Made by a program: the position numbers and the translations under genes. Below, piece after piece: positions 10,501-20,183 of a stretch of 21,174 bases of DNA. Source of the stretch: Dissophora ornata. Its lineage: Eukaryota > Mortierellomycota > Mortierellomycetes > Mortierellales > Mortierellaceae. The stretch lies in NCBI GenBank assembly GCA_025201705.1, contig MU617160.1, forward strand, positions 1 through 21,174, in the 5' to 3' direction. The notes beneath the pieces were generated by a model, which worked only from the letters and a program-made list of their open reading frames with translations, was not told the DNA's origin and made no database searches. How positions within the stretch are numbered: position 1 is the first letter of the stretch; each line of letters begins with the position of its first letter.

Positions 10501-10640
10501 TTGGACAGATGGATCAGAGGACTAAGAGTCCGGCGCCTTCGGTCCCAACGAAGAGTCCTCATCGTCAACCACAGCCCGGTTATATGTCACCCCCGCTTCG
10601 AACTCCCACTTCGCCCTCAAACGGCTATTACCGCGATTAG
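7600..10640 (+). CDS. Frizzled/Smoothened-like seven-TM receptor A
   Basis: Predicted plasma-membrane class F-like GPCR; ligand unknown. Exons are 7600-8262, 8784-9026 and 9159-10640 (795 aa), all phase 0. Residues 1-25 look like a signal peptide and 26-79 are Thr/Ala-rich and probably O-glycosylated. A compact cysteine cluster follows (C80, C96, C100, C101, C104) and leads into YEP before TM1. Approximate TM segments are 118-145, 152-171, 194-221, 232-254, 275-302, 341-364 and 413-434. Family hallmarks are SYLVLPGKR after TM1, CGIQG at the start of TM3, WRSNW before TM4, EYPGIGFSC in the second extracellular loop and LLRGQWRP before TM6. K435-S-E-F-W439 follows TM7. The 343-residue tail is Ser/Pro-rich with many SP/TP sites. 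The first intron is long (521 nt). The second (132 nt) is a multiple of three without a stop, so retention would stay in frame. Confidence 0.85.
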
Positions 10641-12546
10641 ACAGTGTTTGTCGATGTTCATTTATTCATTAATGCGTAACGTAAAAAAATCCAAGTAAAA
10701 CTATCGAACAACGCAAGTGCAGTTAATGATGTGCCAATATCTGATATTGAAATGCAAAGGTCCCAAATAGAAAGAAAGCAACCCTCTTATGTTGAGTTGC
10801 GAATTGCGAAATGCGAACCTGAAGAACGTTTGAGAGAGCTTTGCTATTTCATCGCTCTTGGCACTTACAAGGTATTTACCCAAATGCACTTCCCCAATGT
10901 ATGTGATAAATTTTCTTAAAGCGTTTGTTTTCCGATCTACTGAAAACGCACCGTTTGCGGACGGTGTGCTGATGTGATCATTTAACACTAATCTAAAATA
11001 TGGTTCAAGGAACCTTATCCAGCTAAACCCATTGGAGCACGCCAAGATGTAACAACCCAGGCCGCCCTCGCCCACTGGCACCTGCCCAAACAGTAAAAAA
11101 TTGCGGCGGAGTGAGCGTAGTAAGAATTAGCGAGGAATAACGATGACGACATGCTGCATGCAAGGAAGCATACCCTTCCAAAATGGAGAGGGCTCGCAAG
11201 CAACAAGCAAAGGAAGTGAGAGGGGGTAACGCCCAATTCGATACTTAGTTGGAGCGCCGCCTTACTGATAAGGTTTGCAATCGCGGTATAGCGCTTCTCC
11301 TTTTGAAAGTATATGAAAATCAATGCTAAAGAGCAGTGGAGAAGTGGAAGCGATAGCCTGCTCCGCGCTCCTATGTGCCTTTTTGTCTGCGATCCGACGC
11401 GCCACGCCATTGCGTTCCGAACTGGGTTACATGGATATAAATACAGCACCCAGGCTGAATCTCAGAGAGACATCATGTCAAGAGATCACGATCTCTAAGA
11501 AGGATAGATTTCGATTCAGGTTAGAACTAGCGTGATGGGATATGGCGTAATATCATGTGTGCGCATGGGATGAGACAAACCGCGGGTACAGGAACACGAC
11601 CGACGTGGCGCAACACCGTGGGGTGTGGGGCCGGCAGTTTTTTGGTTGACCTTTGCGGTAGGAGATATGTGAGCACATGGGCCGTAGCGTATAATGGACC
11701 GTTGAGCATATACAAGAGCATTTTTACAGGCATGAAAAATGATGGGCATCTGGCTTTGCACCACCAACGCGTATATTGCGCGGGATACATTTCAATTTCC
11801 CTTGTAGAAATTATTAAGTGTTTGGCGTGTCTCCATGTACAAACATGATGCTGCCATGCCAGTTCGCAGCTGTATACATGTACAAGAACCACACACATTA
11901 TTAAATCGCCCATGGTACTTTCTCGTTGATTGCGGAGAAACCTCCGAAAGCTACGGGCTTGTGTTTCGTCCCTCGTTTCAAGAAAACGATACAGCCAACA
12001 ATCAACACAAAGTTCAGGGACATACCATCGGTCCTCTCTCTGTATCGCATTAGACCAACAGGCCGGATCGTAGAACAATCGCCACACAAGGCGCTGTGTT
12101 GACTCGTCCCCAATCGCCGATGTTCAACGATGTAACCATGTGCCTAGCTTATGTGCATAATTGACTAAATAGATGTTGTCGTTGGCGACTGTTAGCTTGT
12201 ATTGTCTGTCCATGTCGTTGCCAATCATTTCCAATTTAATGCCTCTTTGCGATGTGGAAGCCAACCGCAAATCTAACGTAGGCCAATCAAAGTTTGATCG
12301 TTCTGGTACCTGATGACAAACGTGTCCATGGAACACAAGTACCCACCCTACAGCGAATCGCGCTTTGCAATATCAGATAATACACTACGCTGGTATACTC
12401 TTCTACAACCACTTCCGAACTTTGACTTTCTTGCCGTCTCTTATTTAACAGCGCCAACCCCCTCTTCGCTCCAAAAAACAATTGCAATTATCTTCACGAC
12501 CCCCCAGATTCCTTCACATCCTCCTCCTACCCCTTCGTTTATAGTC
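10641..12546. other. intergenic region between the two receptors
   Basis: These 1.9 kb contain no gene I can support. Short protein-like but undetermined frames occur at 10731-10919 (+) and 12124-12317 (-). A 186-codon minus-strand frame (11527-12087) is rich in Cys, Trp, His and Arg and looks non-coding. The last 200 nt should contain the promoter and leader of receptor B, with an AT-rich TTATTTAACA element near 12440 and a pyrimidine-rich stretch from about 12450 to 12540. Confidence 0.45.
12124..12317 (-). pseudogene. possible exon or gene remnant, unidentified
   Basis: Reading leftward from a plausible acceptor (TTTGTCATCAG) the frame gives about 64 residues of balanced composition ending at TGA (12124-12126). 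It begins VPERSNFDWP and contains GIKLEMIGNDMD, KLTVANDNIYLVNYA and TWLHR. No start or upstream exon is evident, because the sequence upstream on this strand is the leader of receptor B. I do not recognise the family. It could be a decayed gene fragment or a chance open frame. Confidence 0.2.
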
Positions 12547-15511
12547 ATGTCCATGGGGCATAACGCTCCAAGGCGCGCAATGAAGTCTATCTCCGTCCTT
12601 CTAGCAAATTTCCTCCTCCTCTCGGTCCTGATCTCCTCCACCGCAATAGCGTCTTCTCCCAATTATCCTTTCCCTAATGCCGACTCCAACGTCTCTCCCA
12701 CTTTCATCAAAGGAGGCGCTCCCATAGTCATTACCTCCTCTGTAACAGATATGTCCGCAATCACCACTACTGCCATCGCTGACTCTACCGCCACCCTTAC
12801 CACCACTACCACCACCACCACCACCACCACCGATACCACCATTGCAATTGCCACTACCACTACCACTGCCACTGCAACGAGCAATTTCCTTATCCCAACA
12901 TCGACTCCTACCCCCAAAAACACCACTAGCGGGGTCAATGCCGTCGGCACAGGCAATTTGACTCTGGCCATCCTGACATGTCCGCCACCTTTGATCCTCA
13001 ACGTCAACAACTTGAACACGTCAACTTGTATGGGACCTTGTTGTGTACCCTGCCCTGCCTCCTCGATCTTCTATGAACCCGCTAAATTGGAAACTATATA
13101 CACAATTACAAGTGTCTTCCGAGCCATCTCTGCTACGGCCTGTGGGATCCTTGCAGCGGCCTATTGGATCCTGCCAAGTCGTCGGGAGCATCCACATCTG
13201 ATGGTATTGATATTCGCGACGCTGATGGTGCCCTGGGAAGGGGTGGGAACGCTGTGGCTGTATAAGAGGGAGAAGTTGTTGTGCAAGAGCGTCTATGAAA
13301 TCACACGGATGACCAATTCCTGGCTTTGTGCCGTGCAAGGTAGCGCCTTTATTCTGCAGCGTCGATATGTACAGGCGCCCTTTGTTGTATGCTATCGATG
13401 AGATGACTAACAAGTAAAACTTTGTCAATACGATGCGTCCTCCACCGCTTAACTTCTCTTAGGCATTTCGCTACAATATATGGTGCTGGCGCTGCTATTC
13501 CTTGGCGTGCTGTTGATCGCGAATCTCCACATGTTGTCGGTTTACCGTTCCTTCATTATACAAAGACACTTGTCCAAACTTATGGCGTTGTCGTTTGTGC
13601 TGCCCTTAGCCTCTGTAATCCCGGTAGCGATCCATAAGGACATAATGAACCCGGGGTTCGGATCCATCTGCTTTGTGGGGCCTAGACTCGCAGGCAAATA
13701 TTTCTTCATCCCCATGTCTGTCCTCGTTTGCTTCGCAATGCTATTGCACCTGGGCACCATTACATACTTGATTACGGTACATAAAGAGAACCGTCCCGTA
13801 TTACGCATCTTACTTTTCCCATTTGTATCTTCGGGCGCTGACAATACCATTATCCCAAACACCATAGAAAAACATTCAAGCCAACGCATCCCTCAGCTCG
13901 AACTCCCAGGGCATCCACAACCCCAACTTGCTTACTCCCAGGCAGCGCCGTCTCCAAACCGCTCGTGAAATTTCGGGACTCCTCAAGCAGCAATGGCGCC
14001 CAGGTGTCTTCGCGTTGTGCCTCGTGACCATCGATTTTATCTATTGGCTCTTTTATTTCATGGAGTCCAAGAAACTCATCGACGTCGGTCCCAAAACTCC
14101 TTGGTTCAACGAGTGGCTTTATTGCCTTACTCAACAGACAAAAGCCTCGATTGTGTCCGGGATCTTGTCGCTAAGCAACCCGACCCCTGAGCAGATTCAG
14201 ATGGCTGGAATGGAGGCTCAGAAGGTGTGTGCGTCTATTGCAACACCCTTTGTTCCCAATTTTGCCTGGGCAGCATTGACGGATATGTTGCCGGCAATAT
14301 TTGGGTCTGTCGTTTTGGGGATCTTTGGGTCCAGGAGCGAGTTGTGGCAAGACGTAAGGAGGAGGTTGTTTGGAAGGAAAAGTAGTGGCCCTACGTATGG
14401 GTATGGCCAGAACGGAGGACAAGGGGGCTTCGGTGGTTCAAAGGCCACGAGCGACGAGACCCCAAGGGACAGCAATGGCGAGAAGATCTTCCAACAGGTG
14501 CCTCCTAGACCCAAGCACGGCCTGCCGAACTCTGGTCCTGCTGCTGTCTTATCCCCTTATAATAGCCATACGGCTCTAATCCCAGAGTTCGGCAGTGCGA
14601 TCTCAAAGAACTCTCTGTCCAGGAACGCGTCGGCCGAGAGTCAGGACCCGACCAGATTACCTGTGAATTACCGCCAAGACATGCCCCTGCCATGGAAATC
14701 CAACTTGCGCCCGAGCGACAGCTACAATAATAGTCGTTCTACCACACCGTTGGACAACTCGAATAACGATAGTCGCTCTACCACAACGTTCGGCAACCCG
14801 ATTAATCGTAGTCGCTCTACCACACCGCTCGGTAACCCGAATAATGGTAGCCGCTCTGCCACGCCGATCGTTAATATGAATAATGGTAGCCGTTCTGCCA
14901 CACCGATCGACAACACTAGAAGTCGCTCTGCCACGCCGTTTGGCAGCAATGGCAGCCGTTCCACCACGCCTCAGAACATCAGCCGAGTTCCTACGCCCCA
15001 AAGCAACAGTCGTCCTCCCACCCCGCAGCTCAAAATCGATACTAAAAAGCCTCCAGTATCTCGGTCCGATTCCGTGATCATGCCAGAGAAACGGTTCTAC
15101 AATACGGCAGATATTGAAGCGTCGCCTATCAGCCTCGTTACACCGCCTCCCTCGTACAATCCCAACAGTGCCGGCATTCCGAACTATGGTGGCAGCAGCG
15201 GAAGGGCTAGAGGCAGTCGTGGTCCGTCACCTGTCATCACATCGCCTCTCACAAAGATAGGGTACACGCCGTACACCTATTCAGATTTGGATCCTCAGCT
15301 CGCCGTGGTAGGAGAGGCCAGTCGCGTTCAGCTTAACTACAAAGTAAGCGCAAGTCGTCAGCACCAGCTTCAGCACATGTCTCTGTCTCCACAGCGCCAG
15401 CAGAGACCGTCTCTTCCGTTGACGGACTACAAGTCCTCCCAACCCACCTTGCCTCTCCCAGAACGACCACGCAAAAGTGTTGCTCGGCCCACAACATCCA
15501 TCGCTGGCTGA
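12547..15511 (+). CDS. Frizzled/Smoothened-like seven-TM receptor B
   Basis: This is a tandem paralogue of receptor A, a predicted plasma-membrane class F-like GPCR. Exons are 12547-13339, 13463-13776 and 13868-15511 (916 aa). Intron 1 splits the glycine of CAVQG in TM3 and intron 2 falls after TM5. A signal peptide (about 1-36, or from the in-frame ATG at 12580) precedes a Thr-rich ectodomain with an 11-Thr run. The same cysteine cluster as in A follows (C145, C161, C165, C166, C169) and leads into FYEP. Family landmarks are YWILPSRREHP after TM1, NLHMLSVYRS before TM4, LLKQQWRP before TM6, WLFYFMESKK in TM6 and GSRSELW after TM7. The long tail carries repeated SRS-T/A-TP units (about residues 658-757). 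The upstream ATG at 12313 is in frame but encodes leader-like sequence, so I chose 12547. Confidence 0.83.
12799..12831 (+). repeat. ACC trinucleotide repeat (poly-Thr)
   Basis: Eleven consecutive Thr codons (ten ACC, one ACT) lie in the ectodomain of receptor B. Such a run is prone to slippage, so allele length may vary. Poly-Thr is a typical O-mannosylation substrate in fungi. Confidence 0.75.
14732..15028 (+). repeat. degenerate repeat encoding SRSxTP units in the receptor B tail
   Basis: The codon pattern AGTCGCTCTACCACACCG and variants recur about every 39-45 nt, separated by Asn/Gly-rich linkers. They encode SRSTTP, SRSTTT, SRSTTP, SRSATP, SRSATP, SRSATP and SRSTTP, then RVPTP and RPPTP. 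The array is cytoplasmic by topology and offers a ladder of proline-directed (CDK/MAPK-type) phospho-sites flanked by basic residues. Confidence 0.8.
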
Positions 15512-15685
15512 TCCCCATACATCTTTTTAGCAGCATAGCATCATCACTTGTAGATATCTCATAGCAACAAAAAATAACTTGCATTTTAGGCAGATGCGAT
15601 TCTTTATGTGCATCAAAAGACGCGTCTGCCATTGTACTTTACAACATCAATATACGACTTAATTACGAAGGAAATTGCGTACATC

Positions 15686-18595
15686 TTATTGCTTGCCCTC
15701 CAACGTGCGAGTCCAATCCCAAGCTTGCCAGCCCTTCTTGAACGCCTCCACGCGTCTCGGGTTCTCAGCCGAAGGGATCTTCTTGTTGTTTCGTCTCGAC
15801 CACTGCAACGAGTCCATTTCACAGATCGATGCTAAGACCTCCTTCGCAAAATAGTCCTGGAATCGATCAGCATCCTCAATGACATGTCCGTACCCTTTGT
15901 CGGGGGAACCAAACCAAACATGGAAGTACGGCAACTTGCTGGTCAGACGGCGACGGAACCCGCCATTCTTAGGATCCTTCGCGTCAGTCTCGATCAGCTT
16001 CCTGTGCTGCGACCACTCTTCATCAGCGCTCAAAATCGCTTCCTGTTTTTCCGGGCGAAACAAGCACACCGCAGTTTACGCAGAGACAGTTAACGATGTA
16101 TCTAAATTTTGCGTTGTCAATAGCAAGCAATACGAAGATTGACGACACCAGAACTTGCCTTGAAGTACCCTGGGGCTGTTTGACCAGCGTCCCAAGGGAT
16201 AGGAATACATTCGATCACAGTGTGTTTCTGCCACGTCAGATTAATCACGGTTTCGAAAAAGATGATCGCTTTGTCTTCAGCCGCGTTCATCTGGATCAGA
16301 CACTTCATAAAGTTTCTGATTTCATCCCAGGCATCGTCATCGCACTCCAACGTCGAGGTGACATGCTGGATAGGGACGATCATGCAGTGACCAGGCAAGA
16401 ATTCCTTGTAAAGAGGCAAGCCCAGATAAACGCGATTACCCATCGAGAGTACTGGCATGATGGGCGGCGTGCGTCCGTCGTCTTTGAAGCACATAGTACA
16501 GTGATCGAGCGCCGATTGTGTTTTGCGATAGTCGTGAATAGCAGCGCTCTTGAGCTGGGTGTCGTTCTTCTTCACCGTACGTGCGATCTTGTCAGCATTG
16601 TCATCCATGTAATCCAGATCGTCCTGCCAAGAAGAGAACATTGAGTTAAGTCTCCGCTGTATGCGGCATCGATAAACCGATGTAATCGAAAAATAGCGTG
16701 CTACACGTTACTTTAAATACTGCATCCCGAGTGATCCTCCGTGCAAGCTCCTTGTCCATCCCTTCTTCCAAACCCAACTTCTCGCGCCTCACCAACTCGT
16801 GCAAGTCCAGATCGCCTTCTTCGCCCTGATAAGCAATTCTGTTTCCTTGCTCATCATGTGTCGCTTCCTTCTTGCTCTTGCCAGGTACCTTCTTATTACC
16901 AGGTCCAAGCGGCGCTGGCGAAGAAGATCCCATAGCCTGAATGACAACTGTTCTCTGCACGGGGTCAGGTGACCTTAAATCCACCTCTGCGGCAGCCTTC
17001 TGTGCCTGCTCATACTCCTTCTCCAACGCTTCTGCATCAGGTGTACCCAGCATCTTCGCTCGAATGGCCTTTGCCTTCAACTTATTCAGCTGACCCGGTG
17101 TCATGGTAGGTTCAGTTGCATGCGGAATTGGCGAAGATACGTGGGTTGCAAAGGGTGAAGGGATCGGCGTAAACCTCTTTTCCTGGTCTTTCTCTCTTTC
17201 CTTCTCCCGATTCCGTCTTGCAAGCCCCTTTTCCAAGCGCTCTTCTTCATCCATGGGTCGCTGAAAGGGTGAAGACGCGGCTGAGCTGAATTCTGAAAGG
17301 CGACCACTCTTGGATGGTCTGTCATCTCTACCGCGACGACTGTCATCATCATCTCTGCGACGATCATTGTCGTTGCGGGACCTATCATCTTTACTGTCGT
17401 CTCTGCGGTAGTCTCGCTTGTCACTCCTCTTGTTATCCCTACCGCTGTCGCCCCTGTCGCTACGTCGATCCTTCTTCTTTGAGGCCCTCCGGTCCAACTC
17501 TCTGCGTTCTTCCATGGCCTCATTGAACTTTTCTATTGACTGTTGCATCGCGAAGGAAGATTTTAAGTTGATAAGAGAACATCACAACCTCCCCCCCCCC
17601 AGCACTCATGAGCACTGCAAGGAATAAAGTGGGTACATTCTTACCCCATAACGTTCAACCCCAATGACCGCCGGGGATACTCCTTCTTCTGCAGCAGTTT
17701 CCATGACACGCTTCAACTTTGTCATTCTCCAGCTTGACCCTGCATCCCCGATGGTATACGATGGCTTGTCTACGATTGAGAAAGTCAAAACATTTGAGTC
17801 GTTATCACTACCGCAATCCAGATCCTCTTGTTAGTTTCGGATTCCGACAAATAGACATACTGTTCTCTGGGTACTGATCAACATGCAACCCAGCCTTGAG
17901 ATGGACGTTCAGTTCCCGGCTGCTGATGTGGAGCTAATGGATGTATGGTCGAACAATAAGCAACTGTGTTAGTCGATTTGCACGCTGAAATCAACCCGCA
18001 CGGTCAGTTGGAACCTCAGAAAAGCAGACAAGATCTAGCGCACCTTTTCCGGGTCAGGCTTATCCTCCTTGGGCTTCTTAACTTTCAATGCGCCCATGAG
18101 TCCAAAGTCCATGCCACTATCGTCCATCATCCAAGAATCACGCTTCGGACCATCGTTTTCTTTCAAAACAGAGTCCTCTGATGGCTGATCTTCAACTCCC
18201 GAAGACTGTATTGGTTTTGGTCCTGCAGATGTAGATGCCTCAGTCTGGATAGGCGTCGAATCGACTCCTGGGATCTCTTTTTCAACCCACAAATCCTCTT
18301 CGTCGCCCTCAGCGACATCGTTCGTGTCATGCCCACTTCTCCGACTGCTCCTGGGACTCCTATCTTTATCCTTTCCATGTCTCGACGAAGACGATTTATG
18401 GCGGTGGTGCCTGTGTCTGTCCTCTCCGTCGTCATGATCGTGGTGTCGTGACTTGGAAGAGGAGGAGGAAGAGGACTTGTGCTTCTTGTGTCGGCCTTCG
18501 TGGGTGTCTTTGTCGTGGTGGCGGTGTTTCCTGTCCCGCTCACGGTCGCTTCGGTCCTTGTCCTCTTTCGTACTGCTTCTTGCAGATGTGTCCAT
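15686..18595 (-). CDS. CWF19: CWF19-like spliceosome/lariat-processing protein
   Basis: Nuclear pre-mRNA-splicing factor of the Cwf19/CWF19L2 family, associated with late spliceosomes and intron-lariat turnover. Exons on the minus strand are 18595-18044, 17933-17861, 17769-17645, 17539-16712, 16623-16159 and 16042-15686 (799 aa). The N-terminus is an RS/RD- and His-rich low-complexity region, followed by LWVEKE and DSWMMDDSGMDF blocks. Next come ISSRELN, GDAGSSWRMTKLKRV and FNEAMEERRELDRR, then a second Arg/Asp-rich stretch. The CwfJ C-terminal domain 1 (HIT-like) has C568xxC571, GHCMIVPIQH (605-613) and KHTVIECIP (H660). CwfJ domain 2 follows (EEWSQHRKLIET, FRRRLTSKLPYFHVWF, GYGHVIED). Introns are GT..AG except the last (16158-16043), which starts AAG|GCAAGT. 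Intron 3 contains a run of ten C (17591-17600 on the plus strand). The gene is convergent with receptor B. Confidence 0.92.
16043..16158 (-). other. GC-AG intron in CWF19
   Basis: The frame requires TACTTCAAG joined to GAAGCGATT, which gives YFK-EAILSADEEW as expected for the CwfJ domain junction. The donor is therefore GCAAGT with a strong AAG upstream, the classical context of U2-type GC donors. No nearby GT donor keeps the frame and the conserved residues. Confidence 0.7.
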
Positions 18596-18881
18596 GGTGT
18601 TTATTTGACGCCGAGTGCCTGTCGATGGAAAGCGGTGAGAACGAATGAAGAGATTCCTGAATGAATGAGGACACGAAAGAAGGTTTTCGCCTGTAGGTCG
18701 CGCAATGACTGGGGGGGTTTTTTTTCGAAGGTTTCACTGCGAGGGTGTCTGTGCTACGGGTGGCTTTGACATGTTTATAGACGGAGGGCGAAAGCTGATC
18801 TCTGTTGAAATAGCCCATGGTGAACGAACAACCGACCACGCCCCTTCCTCGAATCAACAACCCTTGCGCAGAAAGAGAACA
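18596..18881. promoter_or_regulatory. divergent promoter between CWF19 and the RRM gene
   Basis: These 286 nt between two divergent start codons include a G-run/T-run junction (about 18711-18725). No specific transcription-factor site is convincing. An in-frame ATG at 18705 upstream of the RRM gene would give a longer, non-mitochondrial-looking N-terminus and is not preferred. Confidence 0.5.
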
Positions 18882-20094
18882 ATGGCTACCTCATCGCTCT
18901 ATAAATCCCTATGGCTGCGCACCAAGATCTCGACGCCAGCACTCCGTCCAGGATCCCAGCTCTGCAGGTTCATGTCTTCGTGGGGTGAAACCGCCACAAC
19001 GGAGCCGTCATACACAAGCGACGATAACCGCAACAGCGACAAGCACAACGGCAATGGCCATAAATATACCAATAAAAAATTCAGGATACATAACAACAAC
19101 AATAATAACAACAACGGCCGCAGCCATAACCAACATCGCCATAGAAGTGAGGACGATCCCCTGGATAGATCGTTCACGTCGTCCAATGACCCGAATCTGT
19201 ATCGAATCTTCTTCAGGAGTCCGGACAAGATCCGCTCATTGGAGGACGCACAGGTGTTCATCAGCCACGTCAAGTCCAGCTACGGTCCATTGACGCAATA
19301 TCAGTTTTCAAGGGTAAGAGGGCAATCGATGATTATTCCCCTCCCTCATTTTTCCTATCAGCAGAAGAAACAGAAAATTAAATGTTCTTTTTTGGATATA
19401 GTGCCCTGAGACGAAAAAATATTTCGGATATGGATTTTTGACGTTCAAGCAGAAAGAGTCGCTCGACAAAGCATTGGCGGACGGATATATCCGTGTTGGG
19501 ATGAAGGATTTTGAGCTCAAGCGGACTGGACACACACCCCTTCGTCGAGCTGTCTTCCATAAGAAAACTGGATTCTCAGGATTTTACGATCTGAATGAGT
19601 TGCGTGCCAATAAGAAGGTGGAGCTGCAGCAAAAGCAACAGCAGAGTCAGCAGAAGGGACAGGAGTTGGAACAGGGACAACTTTACAACAGCAGTAGTAG
19701 CAGCTCGGAAGTAGTACGGAGTACTGAAGGCTCCAGTCATAGCCAGGAATCGGATTCGCCAGCTGAGAATGATGTCAGGACGTTAGAGCAACCAGAATCC
19801 GTCGTCTCTGCAGTTCTGCCATCATCATCGGAACCCTTGATCGCAGTGGCTGCGGCTTCGGAGGCAAAAACTAACTCGACAAAGCCATTTTACAAACCCC
19901 TTGAAAAGAAGGTCATGGCCCAACTCTGGAAGACTATTCCTGCCAGCATTGAGCGATCTGAGAGATCTAAACCTCAGGAGGAGCAGGAAGGGGAAGTGAA
20001 GGACGACGGCAAGGGGAGTCTAGAAGCCAAAACGACGGCATCTAGTCAAAAGACTTCTGAAGAGGTTGGGAATATGATCTATAAAATGTCATAG
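18882..20094 (+). CDS. RRM-like protein, probably mitochondrial
   Basis: Predicted RNA-binding protein of unknown role. Exons are 18882-19313 and 19402-20094 with an 88-nt GT..AG intron (374 aa). The N-terminus, beginning MATSSLYKSLWLRTK, is basic, hydroxylated and free of acidic residues for about 35 residues, a typical matrix-targeting presequence. A low-complexity linker with Asn-8 (71-78) and His/Asn/Arg-rich sequence precedes one RRM-like fold. Its RNP2-like strand is LYRIFF (106-111) and its RNP1-like strand GYGFLTF (153-159); the intron falls between the two. After the motif FELKRTGHTPLRRAVF the C-terminal half is Gln/Ser/Glu-rich and probably disordered. I do not recognise a named orthologue. 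The start at 18882 is chosen because it gives the presequence. It is divergent from CWF19. Confidence 0.72.
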
Positions 20095-20166
20095 TAGACG
20101 TAGTAGACACAGGTGCCAAATCTTTCCGACGATAGTAATTAGAAATAATGGCGCTACACGAAGGCA

Positions 20167-20172
20167 AATAAA
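20167..20172 (+). terminator. poly(A) signal of the RRM gene
   Basis: AATAAA lies 73 nt after the stop codon of the RRM-like gene. Confidence 0.5.
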
Positions 20173-20183
20173 ACAAGCAGTGA

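Noticed and set aside
11527..12087. 186-codon open frame on the minus strand
   Set aside because: Extreme Trp/Cys/His/Arg content and no recognisable motif; it is better explained as a chance frame in intergenic DNA.
12313..12546. N-terminal extension of receptor B from the in-frame ATG at 12313
   Set aside because: It would place about 78 residues before the signal peptide and reads through promoter-like AT- and CT-rich DNA.
14657..15001. Repeat-containing open frames on the minus strand opposite the receptor B tail
   Set aside because: They are the antisense shadow of the SRSxTP repeat (RCGRATI and VAERLPL patterns), with no independent support.
18705..18881. N-terminal extension of the RRM protein from the ATG at 18705
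   Set aside because: The extension is compositionally leader-like and would bury the mitochondrial presequence starting at 18882.
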